A stretch of 64,000 nt of DNA from Chloroflexota bacterium (GCA_011523545.1 WTGN01000032.1:62001-126000); one strand, 5' to 3'. Shown: positions 1-8,162, counted from the stretch's first letter. The notes: a model not told the origin generated them from the letters alone. Numbers and translations: made by a program.

Positions 1-696
1 GCGGTCATGCAGCGCGAGGCAAAGGTCGCGCAGCGCAGTTTGCTCGGTCGCGCCGAAGTCGTCTTTGGCGTAGCGCGTGAACGAGGTTTTGTCGAGCGGT
101 TGATAAGGCGGGTCGAAGTAAAGGAAATCGCCCTTGCCCGCCGCAAGTTTACGGAAGTCTCGCGTCCGAATGTCCACGCCTTGCAAGGCGGCTTGACAAG
201 CGAGCAGCAGCGCTTCCTGACAAATGGCTGGTTTCTTGTAGCTCCCAAGCGGCACGTTAAACTCGCCCTTGGAATTCACGCGCCATAGGCCGTTGTAGCA
301 GGTCTTGTTGAGGTAGATGAAACGCGCCGCTATTTCAACGCGGTCGTCGAGTTGATGCTGACTGCGAATCTTGTAGTAGTAGGCTTTCGAGTGTTTCGCC
401 GCGTGCTGGCGCAGCTTATGGATGAGTGGTTCGGGATCGCGCTGGATGACCTGGTAGGTGTTGATGAGATCGAAGTTGATATCACTTAAGAATGCCTGCC
501 CCCCCCCCGCAAAATCAATTCTTCCCTCATTTTTCAGGGCGAAGAAGAGCGCGCCGCCGCCGACAAAGGGTTCGTAATAATTGTTGAATTCGGCGGGCAC
601 GCGAGAGATCAATTCGGGCAGGAGGCTGCGCTTGCCGCCCACCCACTTGACAAAGGGCTTCGCGCTGTGAACATTTGGCAGAGGCGCTTGTGGCAT
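1..696 (-). CDS. dam: Dam-type (class D12) DNA adenine N6-methyltransferase, 3' end outside window
   Basis: Predicted to methylate adenine N6 in DNA using S-adenosylmethionine. The reverse strand reads without a stop from ATG at 696 through base 1 (232 codons). The N-terminal AdoMet motif FVKWVGGKRSLLPEL lies near residues 15-29, followed by YEPFVGGGALFF, the SDINFDLINTY segment typical of the D12 family, and the catalytic DPPY at residues 195-198. The start at 696 opens directly before the conserved N-terminus; an ATG at 709 is out of frame. A run of ten G (plus-strand C at 499-508) lies in the coding frame between the GGGALFF and LSDIN motifs, and its length keeps the frame open. The target sequence and any partner nuclease cannot be read here. 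Family call is secure; the C-terminus is not visible. Confidence 0.92.
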   Translation of the reverse strand, partial: MPQAPLPNVHSAKPFVKWVGGKRSLLPELISRVPAEFNNYYEPFVGGGALFFALKNEGRIDFAGGGQAFLSDINFDLINTYQVIQRDPEPLIHKLRQHAAKHSKAYYYKIRSQHQLDDRVEIAARFIYLNKTCYNGLWRVNSKGEFNVPLGSYKKPAICQEALLLACQAALQGVDIRTRDFRKLAAGKGDFLYFDPPYQPLDKTSFTRYAKDDFGATEQTALRDLCLALHDR

Positions 697-804
697 ACTT
701 GACCGTCATGTATCGATAATCCGCACACTTGATCTATATGATCATTTTGCGCGCCTGTCAAGCATGATGAAAAAACAGAATTCTAAAACGCCGTTCACCT
801 ATGG

Positions 805-810
805 TATACT
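805..810 (+). promoter_or_regulatory. Extended -10 promoter of the oxoacid dehydrogenase operon
   Basis: TGG-TATACT sits about 50 bases before the chosen pdhA start, so transcription would begin near 817. An in-frame ATG at 801 would then lie upstream of the transcript start, which supports the ATG at 861. No clear -35 box is visible. Confidence 0.45.
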
Positions 811-860
811 TCCCGACTGATATGGAGTACAAAACAGCAGTCATCGCAAAAGGGAGCGCT

Positions 861-1892
861 ATGGCCTCGCCATCCAAAGAGATGCTCCTCGACTGGTATC
901 GGCAGATGGTGCTGATCCGTGAATTCGAGGAGACCTGCCACCGGCTATATGAAGAGAAGCGCATCACCGGCGTCTATCTGCATCTCTACAGCGGGCATGA
1001 AGCCAGCGGCGTCGGCTCGATGGCGGCCCTACGCAAGACCGACCATGTCATCACCGCCTACCGCGATCATGGTATCGCCCTCATTCTGGGCATGGACCCC
1101 GGCGCGGTCATGGCCGAGATGATGGGCAAGAAGACCGGCTCGAGCGGCGGCAAAGGCGGCTCGATGCACCTGGCTTCCAAAGACCATAATTTTTGGGGCG
1201 GTTACGCCATCGTCGGCGGGCACCTGCCGCTGGCGGCCGGCATCGCCCTGGAGGCGCGCTACCGCGGCAAAGACGATGTCACCATGACCTACGTCGGCGA
1301 TGGCGCCACCAACAACGGCTATTTCCACGAATCGCTCAATATGAGCGCCATCTGGGACCTGCCGGTCGTCTGGATCATCGAGAACAACGGTTATGGCATG
1401 GGCACCGAGGTCGAGCGGGCCAGCGGGCAGATCGAGCTGCATCGTAAGGCGGAAGCTTATGGCATCAAGAGCTTTGGCCGCGTTGACGCCCAGAACGCGC
1501 TGGAAGTCTACGCGGTCGCCTCGAAGGCGGTTGCATACGCGCGCGAGAATGGACCGGCCGTCATCGAGCACGTCACTTATCGCTATCGCGGGCACGGCGT
1601 CTCGGACAAGCAATACGACGCCCGCGACGACATGTCGGCAGAATTGAAGGAATGGGTTGAAACGCGTGAGCCGATCAAGATCTTGCGCGATTGCATCGAA
1701 AGCAAATATGGTGATGTCGGCGATATCCTGGCGCGGCACGAAGCCGATGCGGCACGCATCGTCGCCGAGTCGGTCGCCTTTGCTGAAGCCAGCGACTTGC
1801 CGAGCGGCTACCAGGACTTGATGCGGAATACTTATGTGCCATCCGACCTGGTGCATAAAACTGACAAAAGCGTCGGCGCTGGCATCGACTGA
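861..1892 (+). CDS. pdhA: Thiamine-dependent 2-oxoacid (pyruvate) dehydrogenase E1 alpha subunit
   Basis: Alpha chain of the alpha2beta2 E1 component. With thiamine diphosphate it decarboxylates a 2-oxoacid (pyruvate or acetoin/branched-chain acid) and passes the acyl group to E2 lipoate. 343 residues, the usual length. The TPP-binding motif runs from VGDGATNNGYFHESLN (GDG near residue 145) to IIENN (about residue 174); the phosphorylation-loop-like segment YRYRGHGVSD is also present. ATG 861 is preferred over ATG 801 because AGGGAG lies six bases upstream and the -10 box lies between the two. First gene of E1alpha-E1beta-E2; no E3 or lipoyl synthase gene is in the window. Substrate cannot be fixed from sequence: acetoin dehydrogenase is the main alternative. 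Confidence 0.93.
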   Translation: MASPSKEMLLDWYRQMVLIREFEETCHRLYEEKRITGVYLHLYSGHEASGVGSMAALRKTDHVITAYRDHGIALILGMDPGAVMAEMMGKKTGSSGGKGGSMHLASKDHNFWGGYAIVGGHLPLAAGIALEARYRGKDDVTMTYVGDGATNNGYFHESLNMSAIWDLPVVWIIENNGYGMGTEVERASGQIELHRKAEAYGIKSFGRVDAQNALEVYAVASKAVAYARENGPAVIEHVTYRYRGHGVSDKQYDARDDMSAELKEWVETREPIKILRDCIESKYGDVGDILARHEADAARIVAESVAFAEASDLPSGYQDLMRNTYVPSDLVHKTDKSVGAGID

Positions 1893-1907
1893 GATGGCCC
1901 GCCCAAC

Positions 1908-2022
1908 AAATCTGTAGGGGCGAGGCGGCGACTCGCCCGCAATCTAAACAAATCTGTAGGGGCGAGGCGGCGACTCGCCCGCAATCTAAACGAATCTGTA
2001 GGGGCGAGGCGGCGACTCGCCC
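1908..2022 (+). repeat. Three tandem 42-bp hairpin repeats between pdhA and pdhB
   Basis: Units start at 1908, 1950 and 1992; the third stops after its palindrome. Each carries AATCTGTAGGGGCGAG then a 7-base loop then CTCGCCC, giving a perfect 7-bp stem (GGGCGAG/CTCGCCC). Units 1 and 2 are identical over 42 bases. The hairpin is one arm of the bipartite palindrome family found elsewhere in the window (for example 46426-46501). Confidence 0.9.
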
Positions 2023-2052
2023 ATAAGACAGGGAAAAGCGAAAGCAGGCACA

Positions 2053-3039
2053 ATGGCAGCTAGAAACGTCGCCATGCGGGAAGCGATCCGCCGGGCATTG
2101 CGAGAAGAAATGCATCGCGATGAAAATGTCTTTGTCATGGGCGAAGAGGTCGCCCACTGGCAGGGCACGCATCGCGTCACCCGCGGCTTTCTGGAAGAGT
2201 TCGGCGAGCGGCGCGTGCGCGATACACCCATCAGCGAGATGGCGATCGGCGGCGCTGCCGTGGGCGCGGCCATGGCCGGCTTGCGCCCGGTGGCGGAATT
2301 CATGACGATAAACTTCGCCTTCCTGGCGCTGGACGCCATCGCCAATCACGCGGCCAAGGTGCGTTACTTTTTCGATGGCATGTTCAAGGTCCCGCTGGTT
2401 TACCGGGCGGCGAGCGGCTGGGGCAATCAAGCGACTGCCTCGCATTCGCACGCGCCGGAGCCGATCTTCGCCCATTTCCCCGGCATCTATGTCGGCTGCC
2501 CCTCAAACTCGCTGGATGCGTACGGCATGCTGAAAGCATCCATACGCGATGACAATCCGGTGCTCTTCACCGAGAGCATCGCGCTCTACCCCAAGCCGAG
2601 CCCGATGCCCGATGATCTCGACGAGGATTATCTGATTCCTATCGGCCAAGGCGACATCAAACGCGAGGGCGGCGATGTCACGCTGGTCGCCTATGCGCGC
2701 GGCGTCGATTGGGCGCTGCAAGCGGCCCGCCTCTTGGCCCGCGACGGCGTCGAAGCGGAAGTGGTGGATCTGCGCTGGCTGCGCCCGCTGGATATGGAGC
2801 TGGTGTATAAGAGCTTCAAGAAGACGAATCGCTGCGTCATCGTCGAGGAATCCCTGCCGATGTACAGCTTCGGGGGAGAAATCGCCGCCAATTTGCAGGA
2901 GCACATGTTTGATTATATGGACGCGCCGATTAAGCGGGTCGCCGCCGAGGATGTGCCCCTGCCCTATTCCAAGGACATCGAATTGCTGGCCCTGCCCGAC
3001 GCGCAGAAAGTGGTCGAAGCGGTCAAGGAGATCCTGTAA
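2053..3039 (+). CDS. pdhB: Thiamine-dependent 2-oxoacid (pyruvate) dehydrogenase E1 beta subunit
   Basis: Beta chain of E1, which completes the thiamine site and the E2-binding surface. 328 residues, normal for the family. Visible family features are the N-terminal GEEVAHWQGTHRVTRGF segment, DTPISEMAIGGAAVGAAMAG, the SHSHAPEPIFAHFPGI loop, and the C-terminal transketolase-C segment ending in VPLPYSKDIE. It is separated from pdhA by 160 bases holding three hairpin repeats, which is unusual for two subunits needed in equal amounts. The stop at 3037-3039 directly abuts the E2 start. Confidence 0.94.
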   Translation: MAARNVAMREAIRRALREEMHRDENVFVMGEEVAHWQGTHRVTRGFLEEFGERRVRDTPISEMAIGGAAVGAAMAGLRPVAEFMTINFAFLALDAIANHAAKVRYFFDGMFKVPLVYRAASGWGNQATASHSHAPEPIFAHFPGIYVGCPSNSLDAYGMLKASIRDDNPVLFTESIALYPKPSPMPDDLDEDYLIPIGQGDIKREGGDVTLVAYARGVDWALQAARLLARDGVEAEVVDLRWLRPLDMELVYKSFKKTNRCVIVEESLPMYSFGGEIAANLQEHMFDYMDAPIKRVAAEDVPLPYSKDIELLALPDAQKVVEAVKEIL

Positions 3040-4266
3040 ATGGCGCACGAAGTCAAACTCACGATGGACGGCTTGCTCATCAACTGGCTGAAAGAGCCGG
3101 GCGACGCCGTCAGCGCTGGCGACATCATCGCCGAATTCGAGGCGGACAAGGCGACGGTGGAGATCGAAGCGGGCAGCGATGGCCAGCTGCTTGAACTGCG
3201 CGCTGAACCGGGCGATGAGCTGGGCGAAGGTTCTGTCATCGCCGTCATTGGCTCAGAAGGCGAAAGCGCCGCGCCCCCTAAAGACGCGCCTCCCGCGACG
3301 ACTGCAGCCGAGGCGCCGGCCGAAGCGAGCACAAACGGGGGTAGCATGGCCGACGATGGCCGCGTCAAGGCGTCTCCGCTGGCGCGCCGCATCGCCGCGG
3401 ACAAGGGCATCGACCTCAGCCGCGTGCAAGGCACAGGACCCGGCGGGCGTATCGTCAAAGAAGATGTGGAGAATCTGTCGGCCACGCCGATGCTACCGCC
3501 CGCTCCGCCATCAGCGCCGGCGGCGGGCGCGCAACCGACCTGGGGCGCCGTTCCCACGGACGATGTCGAGGTCATCCCCCTTTCGCGCATGCGCCGCGCT
3601 ATCGCCGATGGCACCGTGCGCAGCAAAAGCAACACGCCCCACTTTTACGTCACGGTGGAAGTGGATGTCGAGCCGCTGCTGGCGATGCGGGCAGAGCTTA
3701 ACCGCGCGCTGGCAGAACGCGGCATCAAGATCAGCGTCAACGACCTGCTGATCAAGGCCCTGGCGCTGACGCTGCGCGAATTCCCGAATCTCAACAGTCA
3801 TTATTACGGCGACCGCTTCGTGCGGCACAATCGCATCAACATCGGCATTTCTGTCGCCCTGCCGGAAAACGGCCTGGTGAATGTCGTTTGTCCCGATGCC
3901 GACAAGGCGCCCTTGAGCGCAATGGCCGCCGACAACAAGGCGATGTATGAGCGCGCTCGGGGCGGCAAAATCAAGCCGGACGACATCCGCAGCGCCACCT
4001 TCACCATCAGCAACCTGGGACCCTTCAACGTCAAAGACTTCTCGGCGATTATCAGCTCGCCCGAGGCCGGCATCCTGGCGGTCTCGTCGGCGCGGCGCGT
4101 GCCGATTGCGCGCGATGACGGGACGCTCGGCGTGGGCAGCCGCATGAACGTGACGCTGAGCGTCGATCACCGCGTCAGCAACGGCGCCGAGGGCGCGGCC
4201 TTCATGAATCACTTGCGCGAGCTGGTTGAGAATCCGCTGCGCCTGCTGGATTTGAGCGGGGTGTAG
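3040..4266 (+). CDS. pdhC: Dihydrolipoamide acyltransferase, E2 component
   Basis: Core of the oxoacid dehydrogenase complex; transfers the acyl group from lipoate to CoA. 408 residues. Domain order: lipoyl domain 1-75 with the lipoylated lysine in EADKATVE (K37), an Ala/Pro-rich linker, the E3/E1-binding domain about 108-146 (KASPLARRIAADKG ... GTGPGGRIVKEDVE), a second Pro/Ala linker, then the CAT-like catalytic domain from about 180. The catalytic histidine is in SVDHRVSNGAEGA (H377). The residue that is normally Asp in DHRVxDG is Asn (N381). The start abuts the pdhB stop with no gap, so translational coupling is likely. Confidence 0.93.
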   Translation: MAHEVKLTMDGLLINWLKEPGDAVSAGDIIAEFEADKATVEIEAGSDGQLLELRAEPGDELGEGSVIAVIGSEGESAAPPKDAPPATTAAEAPAEASTNGGSMADDGRVKASPLARRIAADKGIDLSRVQGTGPGGRIVKEDVENLSATPMLPPAPPSAPAAGAQPTWGAVPTDDVEVIPLSRMRRAIADGTVRSKSNTPHFYVTVEVDVEPLLAMRAELNRALAERGIKISVNDLLIKALALTLREFPNLNSHYYGDRFVRHNRINIGISVALPENGLVNVVCPDADKAPLSAMAADNKAMYERARGGKIKPDDIRSATFTISNLGPFNVKDFSAIISSPEAGILAVSSARRVPIARDDGTLGVGSRMNVTLSVDHRVSNGAEGAAFMNHLRELVENPLRLLDLSGV

Positions 4267-4281
4267 GGGGCGCGCAAGCAA

Positions 4282-5277
4282 ATGGACATACGCGAAATCG
4301 ACCGCGAACTCATTTTCCTACGCCGAGAGGAAGCCAATGCCTGTATGCATCACCGCCTGTTCCATGCCGCAACCCTCACGGCAGGTAGTGGTTTGGAACT
4401 GCTGCTCATGTGCCTTGTTGGGGACTTATGGCGCGCATACGCAACTAGCCCGGATGACGATGAGCAAGCCCAACAATTGAGATCTGACTTAAAGTATTTT
4501 GGACCTCAAAAGACAAAGAAAACGGACTGGGGACTAGATACCTGGATTGACTTTTATGTGGGATACGAGATACCAGATAGGTTGCACAGAGGTTTACATT
4601 ACAAGCCAGATTCCTTTGACATAGAGATGCTAAGATGGGCTAACAGCAACTACATAAAAGCCAAGCACGAACCCTATAAGGTGACGGTTGAAGACGCCAG
4701 CAAGGTTCTAGTCTATTTTGATGAGTTGCTTGATGAGGTGGGTATTCTCTCTGTAGATGATCGGGGTAAGCTGGCATGGCGCCAAACTTGGGGAAACAGA
4801 ATAAAATACTGGTCAGTGCATAATAGAGATGCGCCGGAATCTAAGGTGCTGCGGAAACTCTTTCCGCTGCTTGAAGTCGTTGAACGTCTGATCCACTACA
4901 AAGGCATCAATTACGAACATAAGACACAACTTATGTTGGCGGAAAACTATGTATTCAGCACCATCGACTTGGTGAAAGACGACGTTCGGCGGCCACAGAG
5001 TTTGGTCGATGACGCTGCGGTTCTTGCGCTGACTTTGTATTGGCTACTGCATCAGCCTTCGTTCGACATATCAATTCTGCGGAGCTGTTGGCATCGGGAT
5101 ACCAATGTAGAAGATGAGGTTGAACAATTATACAAGTTCATCGTTGATAACCGTGGCAAGCTGTTTCCAGACACGCCTGGGCAGTTTGGTAGACACTTAG
5201 TCTGGGCGCCGATCAGTCGAATCGCCACCGACGGCCCCGAAGCCCTCTGGCAGAATTACTGGGCAGAAGCCTATTAG
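4282..5277 (+). CDS. Uncharacterised protein with HEPN-like N-half and DUF1232 (YkvA)-like C-half
   Basis: 331 residues, not recognised as a named gene. The N-half is helical and follows the HEPN pattern: HHRLFHAATLTAGSGLELLL near 25-44, then a segment ending AKHEPYKVTVEDASKVLVYF near 130-150. It keeps the histidine but shows no clear Arg of the RNase RX4-6H motif. The C-half around residues 215-255 has ENYVFSTIDLVKDD followed by LVDDAAVLALTLYWLL, which resembles the DUF1232/YkvA signature (Y-x-x-SPIDLIPD ... DD-x-x-VL). Codons are visibly more AT-rich than in the flanking pdh and glycosyltransferase genes, suggesting transfer. It starts 15 bases after the E2 stop and ends 10 bases before the next gene. 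Domain calls are by eye only. Confidence 0.7.
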   Translation: MDIREIDRELIFLRREEANACMHHRLFHAATLTAGSGLELLLMCLVGDLWRAYATSPDDDEQAQQLRSDLKYFGPQKTKKTDWGLDTWIDFYVGYEIPDRLHRGLHYKPDSFDIEMLRWANSNYIKAKHEPYKVTVEDASKVLVYFDELLDEVGILSVDDRGKLAWRQTWGNRIKYWSVHNRDAPESKVLRKLFPLLEVVERLIHYKGINYEHKTQLMLAENYVFSTIDLVKDDVRRPQSLVDDAAVLALTLYWLLHQPSFDISILRSCWHRDTNVEDEVEQLYKFIVDNRGKLFPDTPGQFGRHLVWAPISRIATDGPEALWQNYWAEAY

Positions 5278-5287
5278 CCCGCCCCCG

Positions 5288-6421
5288 ATGCCACGCCGAG
5301 TCCTCTTCATCGCCGCGCTCCACCATCCCGACGAACTTGTACAAGACCAGGCGCGCGCGCCGGCGGGTGAAAAACCCCTCTTCCCGCGCAGCATGGGCCA
5401 GCACTATTGGGAGCGCGCTTTTCAAGCGGCCGGTTACGAACTGGACGTGTTCTGGCGCAACCTGCCCGGCTATGGACGGCGGGACATCAGCCGCCTGAGC
5501 ACGGCGGTTTATCGCAATCGCTGGACGCCCGGGCGCGTCACAGTCGCCTTGCAGCGGCGCATCCCGCCACGCTTGCAGCCGGACTTGCGGCGGCGCAATC
5601 AACTGCTGCTGAAGCAAGCGGCGCGCTTCCAGCCTGACATCATCTGGCTCTCCGGCGACAATCGCGAGATCTTCCCCGATACGCTGGCGCGCCTGAAACG
5701 CGCGCACAATTGCAAAATCATCTATGTCACCGGCGTTTCGCCCATCGTCTTCTCGCAGCCGATCGAACGGGCGGCCGCCCGCCTCTACGATCTGGTGCTG
5801 GTCAACGACTTCTATCATGGCGTGCAGTGGCTGGAGCTGGGCGCGCGCAGGATGGAATGCCTGCCCTACGTCGCCATCGATCCGGCGGTGCACCGGCCCC
5901 AGCCCATCACCAAGGTCCCGGCGGATTATCTCTGCGATGTGGGCTTCGTGGGCACACTGCTGCCGAACAATCTCTACAGCGAGCGCGTCGCCGCTCTTGA
6001 GAGCCTGCGCGATTTCGACCTGGGCATCTGGAGCATGCACGAGGCGCCGCCTTCGCTCCGGCGCTTCCAGCGGGGCAGCGCCCTGGGCCGGTCGATGATG
6101 CAGGTGCTGTCCTCGGTCAAGATCAGCATCAACACACACGGCGATTTCATGCGCTACGGCGGCAACATGCGCCTCTTCGAAAGCGCAGCCCTGGGCGCCT
6201 TCCAGATCGTCGATGACCGGCCGGGCGTCCACGAGTGGTTCCGCGTTGGCGAGCATCTGGTCACCTACAGCGACCACGATGACTTGCGCGAGAAGGTGCG
6301 CTACTACCTGGCGCATGACGAGGAGCGGCTGCGGATTGCCGCTGCGGCGCGCGCGCATGTGCTGGCTAATCACCGTTATGATCAGCGTCTGGCGCGTGTG
6401 GAGGCCGTGCTGGCGAATTAA
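5288..6421 (+). CDS. CgeB-like glycosyltransferase
   Basis: 377 residues, resembling the CgeB / glycosyl transferase family 1-like group (GT-B fold), which transfers sugars from nucleotide donors to envelope or protein acceptors; acceptor unknown. N-half: RRVLFIAALHH start and PDIIWLSGDNREIF. C-half donor-binding part: DVGFVGTLLPNNLYSERV, then KISINTHGDFMRYGGN and RLFESAALGAFQIVDD (E of the donor-binding FEsaA motif), and the LxxKVRYYLAHDEER tail typical of CgeB. No transmembrane segment is seen. GC-rich, unlike its two AT-richer neighbours. Confidence 0.8.
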   Translation: MPRRVLFIAALHHPDELVQDQARAPAGEKPLFPRSMGQHYWERAFQAAGYELDVFWRNLPGYGRRDISRLSTAVYRNRWTPGRVTVALQRRIPPRLQPDLRRRNQLLLKQAARFQPDIIWLSGDNREIFPDTLARLKRAHNCKIIYVTGVSPIVFSQPIERAAARLYDLVLVNDFYHGVQWLELGARRMECLPYVAIDPAVHRPQPITKVPADYLCDVGFVGTLLPNNLYSERVAALESLRDFDLGIWSMHEAPPSLRRFQRGSALGRSMMQVLSSVKISINTHGDFMRYGGNMRLFESAALGAFQIVDDRPGVHEWFRVGEHLVTYSDHDDLREKVRYYLAHDEERLRIAAAARAHVLANHRYDQRLARVEAVLAN

Positions 6422-6447
6422 CCACAGAGTGCACAGAGGACGCAGAG
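6421..6447. repeat. ACCACAGAG-type intergenic repeat
   Basis: Short purine-rich motif with three CAGAG copies (ACCACAGAG, GCACAGAGG, CGCAGAG) directly after the glycosyltransferase stop. A related reverse-complement copy is visible near 39392-39415 (CTCTGTGCTCTGCGGTG). Confidence 0.4.
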
Positions 6448-6463
6448 TTCATCAACGTGAATA

Positions 6464-6478
6464 CCCCAATAATTGGGG
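6464..6478. promoter_or_regulatory. Perfect 7-1-7 palindrome, possible operator
   Basis: CCCCAAT-A-ATTGGGG lies 54 bases before the chosen start of the first T5orf172 gene. Symmetry and position fit a dimeric repressor site; the protein that would bind is unknown. Confidence 0.35.
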
Positions 6479-6531
6479 GTGATCACATCATCGAATTTGC
6501 TACAGTAGCGCTTAATCTAAGGGGGCTGATC

Positions 6532-7311
6532 ATGATTGTATTGCCTGCTCTTTCTGGTATTGCTGCGCTAATTCAATTGATTTTGGAAGGTGCAATCATA
6601 GGCGCGATATTCGGAGGCGCGATTGGAGGAGGCGGGGCAGCCATTACTGAAATTCAGACTCATGGAAAACTGAACCAGCAAGGAGTCGTGAATGTTGCAG
6701 AACGCGCAGGCAAAGGGGCTATCGAAGGTGCTGTTGGCGGTGCAGTCACTGGAGGTTTTATTGGAGTTGCCGGCCCCGCCCTTCATCCGGCCCTAGCATT
6801 GATTGATGACTTCTTCAGAAGTATTTTTAGCTGGCTGGATGACGCTGCACGGAGCGTAGCGGGAGCACTTGACGAAGCCGCGAGGAGCGTAGCAAGCGCA
6901 GCAGACGATGCGTTCACTGGAATCAAGAATGTCGTAAAGCCCTTCGTCAATGGGATTCGCGGTCAATTCAACCGATGGCGAAACTATGGGAATGCCCAAA
7001 ACTTTAAGGCAATGGAAGCCGCGCCAGAGGGCACTAAATATGTATATGTGATGGAAGATTCAGCAAACGGCCTGCACAAGATCGGCTTCACAAAGAATGC
7101 GCCCCCAGAGCGTCTTCAGAACTTATCAAGTGCTACCAAGAGCAAGTTGGACTATTCTTGCATCATTGAGACAGAAAAAAATTCCAAGTTGGAAAGCAAG
7201 TTGCATTCTATGTTCTCCGACCAGCGTACAACCCATCCAACTCCACACAGCGGCCACACTGAATGGTTCGTACTGGCTGCAGCTCAAGTCGCAACCGCTT
7301 GCAGCTTTTAG
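6532..7311 (+). CDS. Membrane-associated T5orf172 (GIY-YIG-like) domain protein
   Basis: 259 residues from ATG 6532, chosen because AAGGGGG lies just upstream; a GTG at 6457 would add 25 residues. Residues 1-35 are hydrophobic and residues 20-75 form Gly-rich zipper stretches (GAIIGAIFGGAIGGGGAA; GAVGGAVTGGFIGVAG). A helical middle part has DDAARSVAGALDEAARSVAS repeats. The C-terminal ~90 residues form a T5orf172/MUG113 domain: KYVYVMEDS ... LHKIGFTK ... PPERLQNL, the ESKLHSMF acidic helix, then EWFVL. Family knowledge: this domain is related to the GIY-YIG nuclease fold; target unknown. Codon use is more AT-rich than neighbours. Same architecture as the protein at 8215-8742. Confidence 0.75.
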   Translation: MIVLPALSGIAALIQLILEGAIIGAIFGGAIGGGGAAITEIQTHGKLNQQGVVNVAERAGKGAIEGAVGGAVTGGFIGVAGPALHPALALIDDFFRSIFSWLDDAARSVAGALDEAARSVASAADDAFTGIKNVVKPFVNGIRGQFNRWRNYGNAQNFKAMEAAPEGTKYVYVMEDSANGLHKIGFTKNAPPERLQNLSSATKSKLDYSCIIETEKNSKLESKLHSMFSDQRTTHPTPHSGHTEWFVLAAAQVATACSF

Positions 7312-7370
7312 TAGGATATGCTGGGGGCTTCGACAAGCCCCCCAATCGCTATCCACCTGGAGAACCCACC

Positions 7371-8120
7371 ATGCCCGACACCCGCACCACCCTCAGCAAC
7401 CACATCCTCCGCATCCAGCTCACGCGCCCGCAGAAGAAAAACGCCCTCACCCCTGCCATGTACAACAGCCTGCGCCAAGCCATCGAGCGCGCCGACGCCG
7501 ACCCGCGCATCCACGTCATAACACTCACCGGCAGCGGCGACAGCTTCTGCGCCGGCAACGATCTAAACTCATTCCTCGACGACCCCGGCTCGGAAGCTGC
7601 CGCCCGCTTCATCAAAGCGATCGCAACGGCGAAGACGCCCATCGTGGCCGCAGTCAATGGCGTGGCGGTCGGCGTCGGCGTGACCATGCTGCTGCATTGC
7701 GACCTCGTTTACGCCGCCGAGAGCGCCACATTCAACTTCGCCTTCATCGACCTCGGCCTGCTGCCGGAAGCGGCTTCCAGCTACCTGCTGCCGCGCATGC
7801 TGGGTTACAGTCGCGCCGCCGAACTGCTGCTGCTGGGCGAGCCTTTCTCGGCGGAAAAAGCGCGCGCTTGCGGCATTGTCACGCAGGTCGTCGCCGGCGG
7901 CGAACTGGAAGCGTTGGCGCAGTCCAGGGCGGCGCAACTGGCGGCCAAACCTCCGGAAGCGCTGCGCCAGACGAAAATGCTGCTGCGGCGCGGGACTGCG
8001 AAAGCGGTGGCGGAGACGATGGATATCGAATTGGGCATGATCGGCGAGCGACTGGTCTCCGATGAAGTGCGGGAGATCATGCAGGCATTCTTTGCCCGGC
8101 GCGGCAAGGCCGGCGGGTGA
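7371..8120 (+). CDS. Enoyl-CoA hydratase/isomerase (crotonase) family protein
   Basis: 249 residues. Crotonases bind acyl-CoA and stabilise an enolate in an oxyanion hole; hydratase, isomerase or hydrolase activity cannot be told apart here. Visible: PQKKNALTPAMYNSL, SFCAGNDLNSF (first oxyanion-hole segment), VNGVAVGVGVTMLLHCDLVY (second oxyanion-hole segment) and FIDLGLLPEAASSYLLPRML with the acidic residue in PEA. ATG 7371 follows TGGAG and gives the normal N-terminus; the frame is open upstream to 7263, inside the previous gene. It sits between the two T5orf172 genes without obvious functional link. Confidence 0.9.
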   Translation: MPDTRTTLSNHILRIQLTRPQKKNALTPAMYNSLRQAIERADADPRIHVITLTGSGDSFCAGNDLNSFLDDPGSEAAARFIKAIATAKTPIVAAVNGVAVGVGVTMLLHCDLVYAAESATFNFAFIDLGLLPEAASSYLLPRMLGYSRAAELLLLGEPFSAEKARACGIVTQVVAGGELEALAQSRAAQLAAKPPEALRQTKMLLRRGTAKAVAETMDIELGMIGERLVSDEVREIMQAFFARRGKAGG

Positions 8121-8153
8121 CCTCGGCAACGAGCCTTCGCCCCAGCATTATCG

Positions 8154-8162
8154 TGCTATAGT
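8154..8162 (+). promoter_or_regulatory. Extended -10 promoter before the glycine-zipper gene cluster
   Basis: TGC-TATAGT lies about 50 bases before the ATG at 8215. No good -35 is seen. It matches the TGN-TATART type seen before several other plus-strand genes in the window. Confidence 0.45.

Noticed and set aside
499..508. Frameshift pseudogene in the methylase
   Set aside because: With ten G the frame runs intact through DPPY to the window edge.
1908..2022. CRISPR array
   Set aside because: The 42-bp units are directly tandem with no unique spacers and each is a palindrome arm seen elsewhere.
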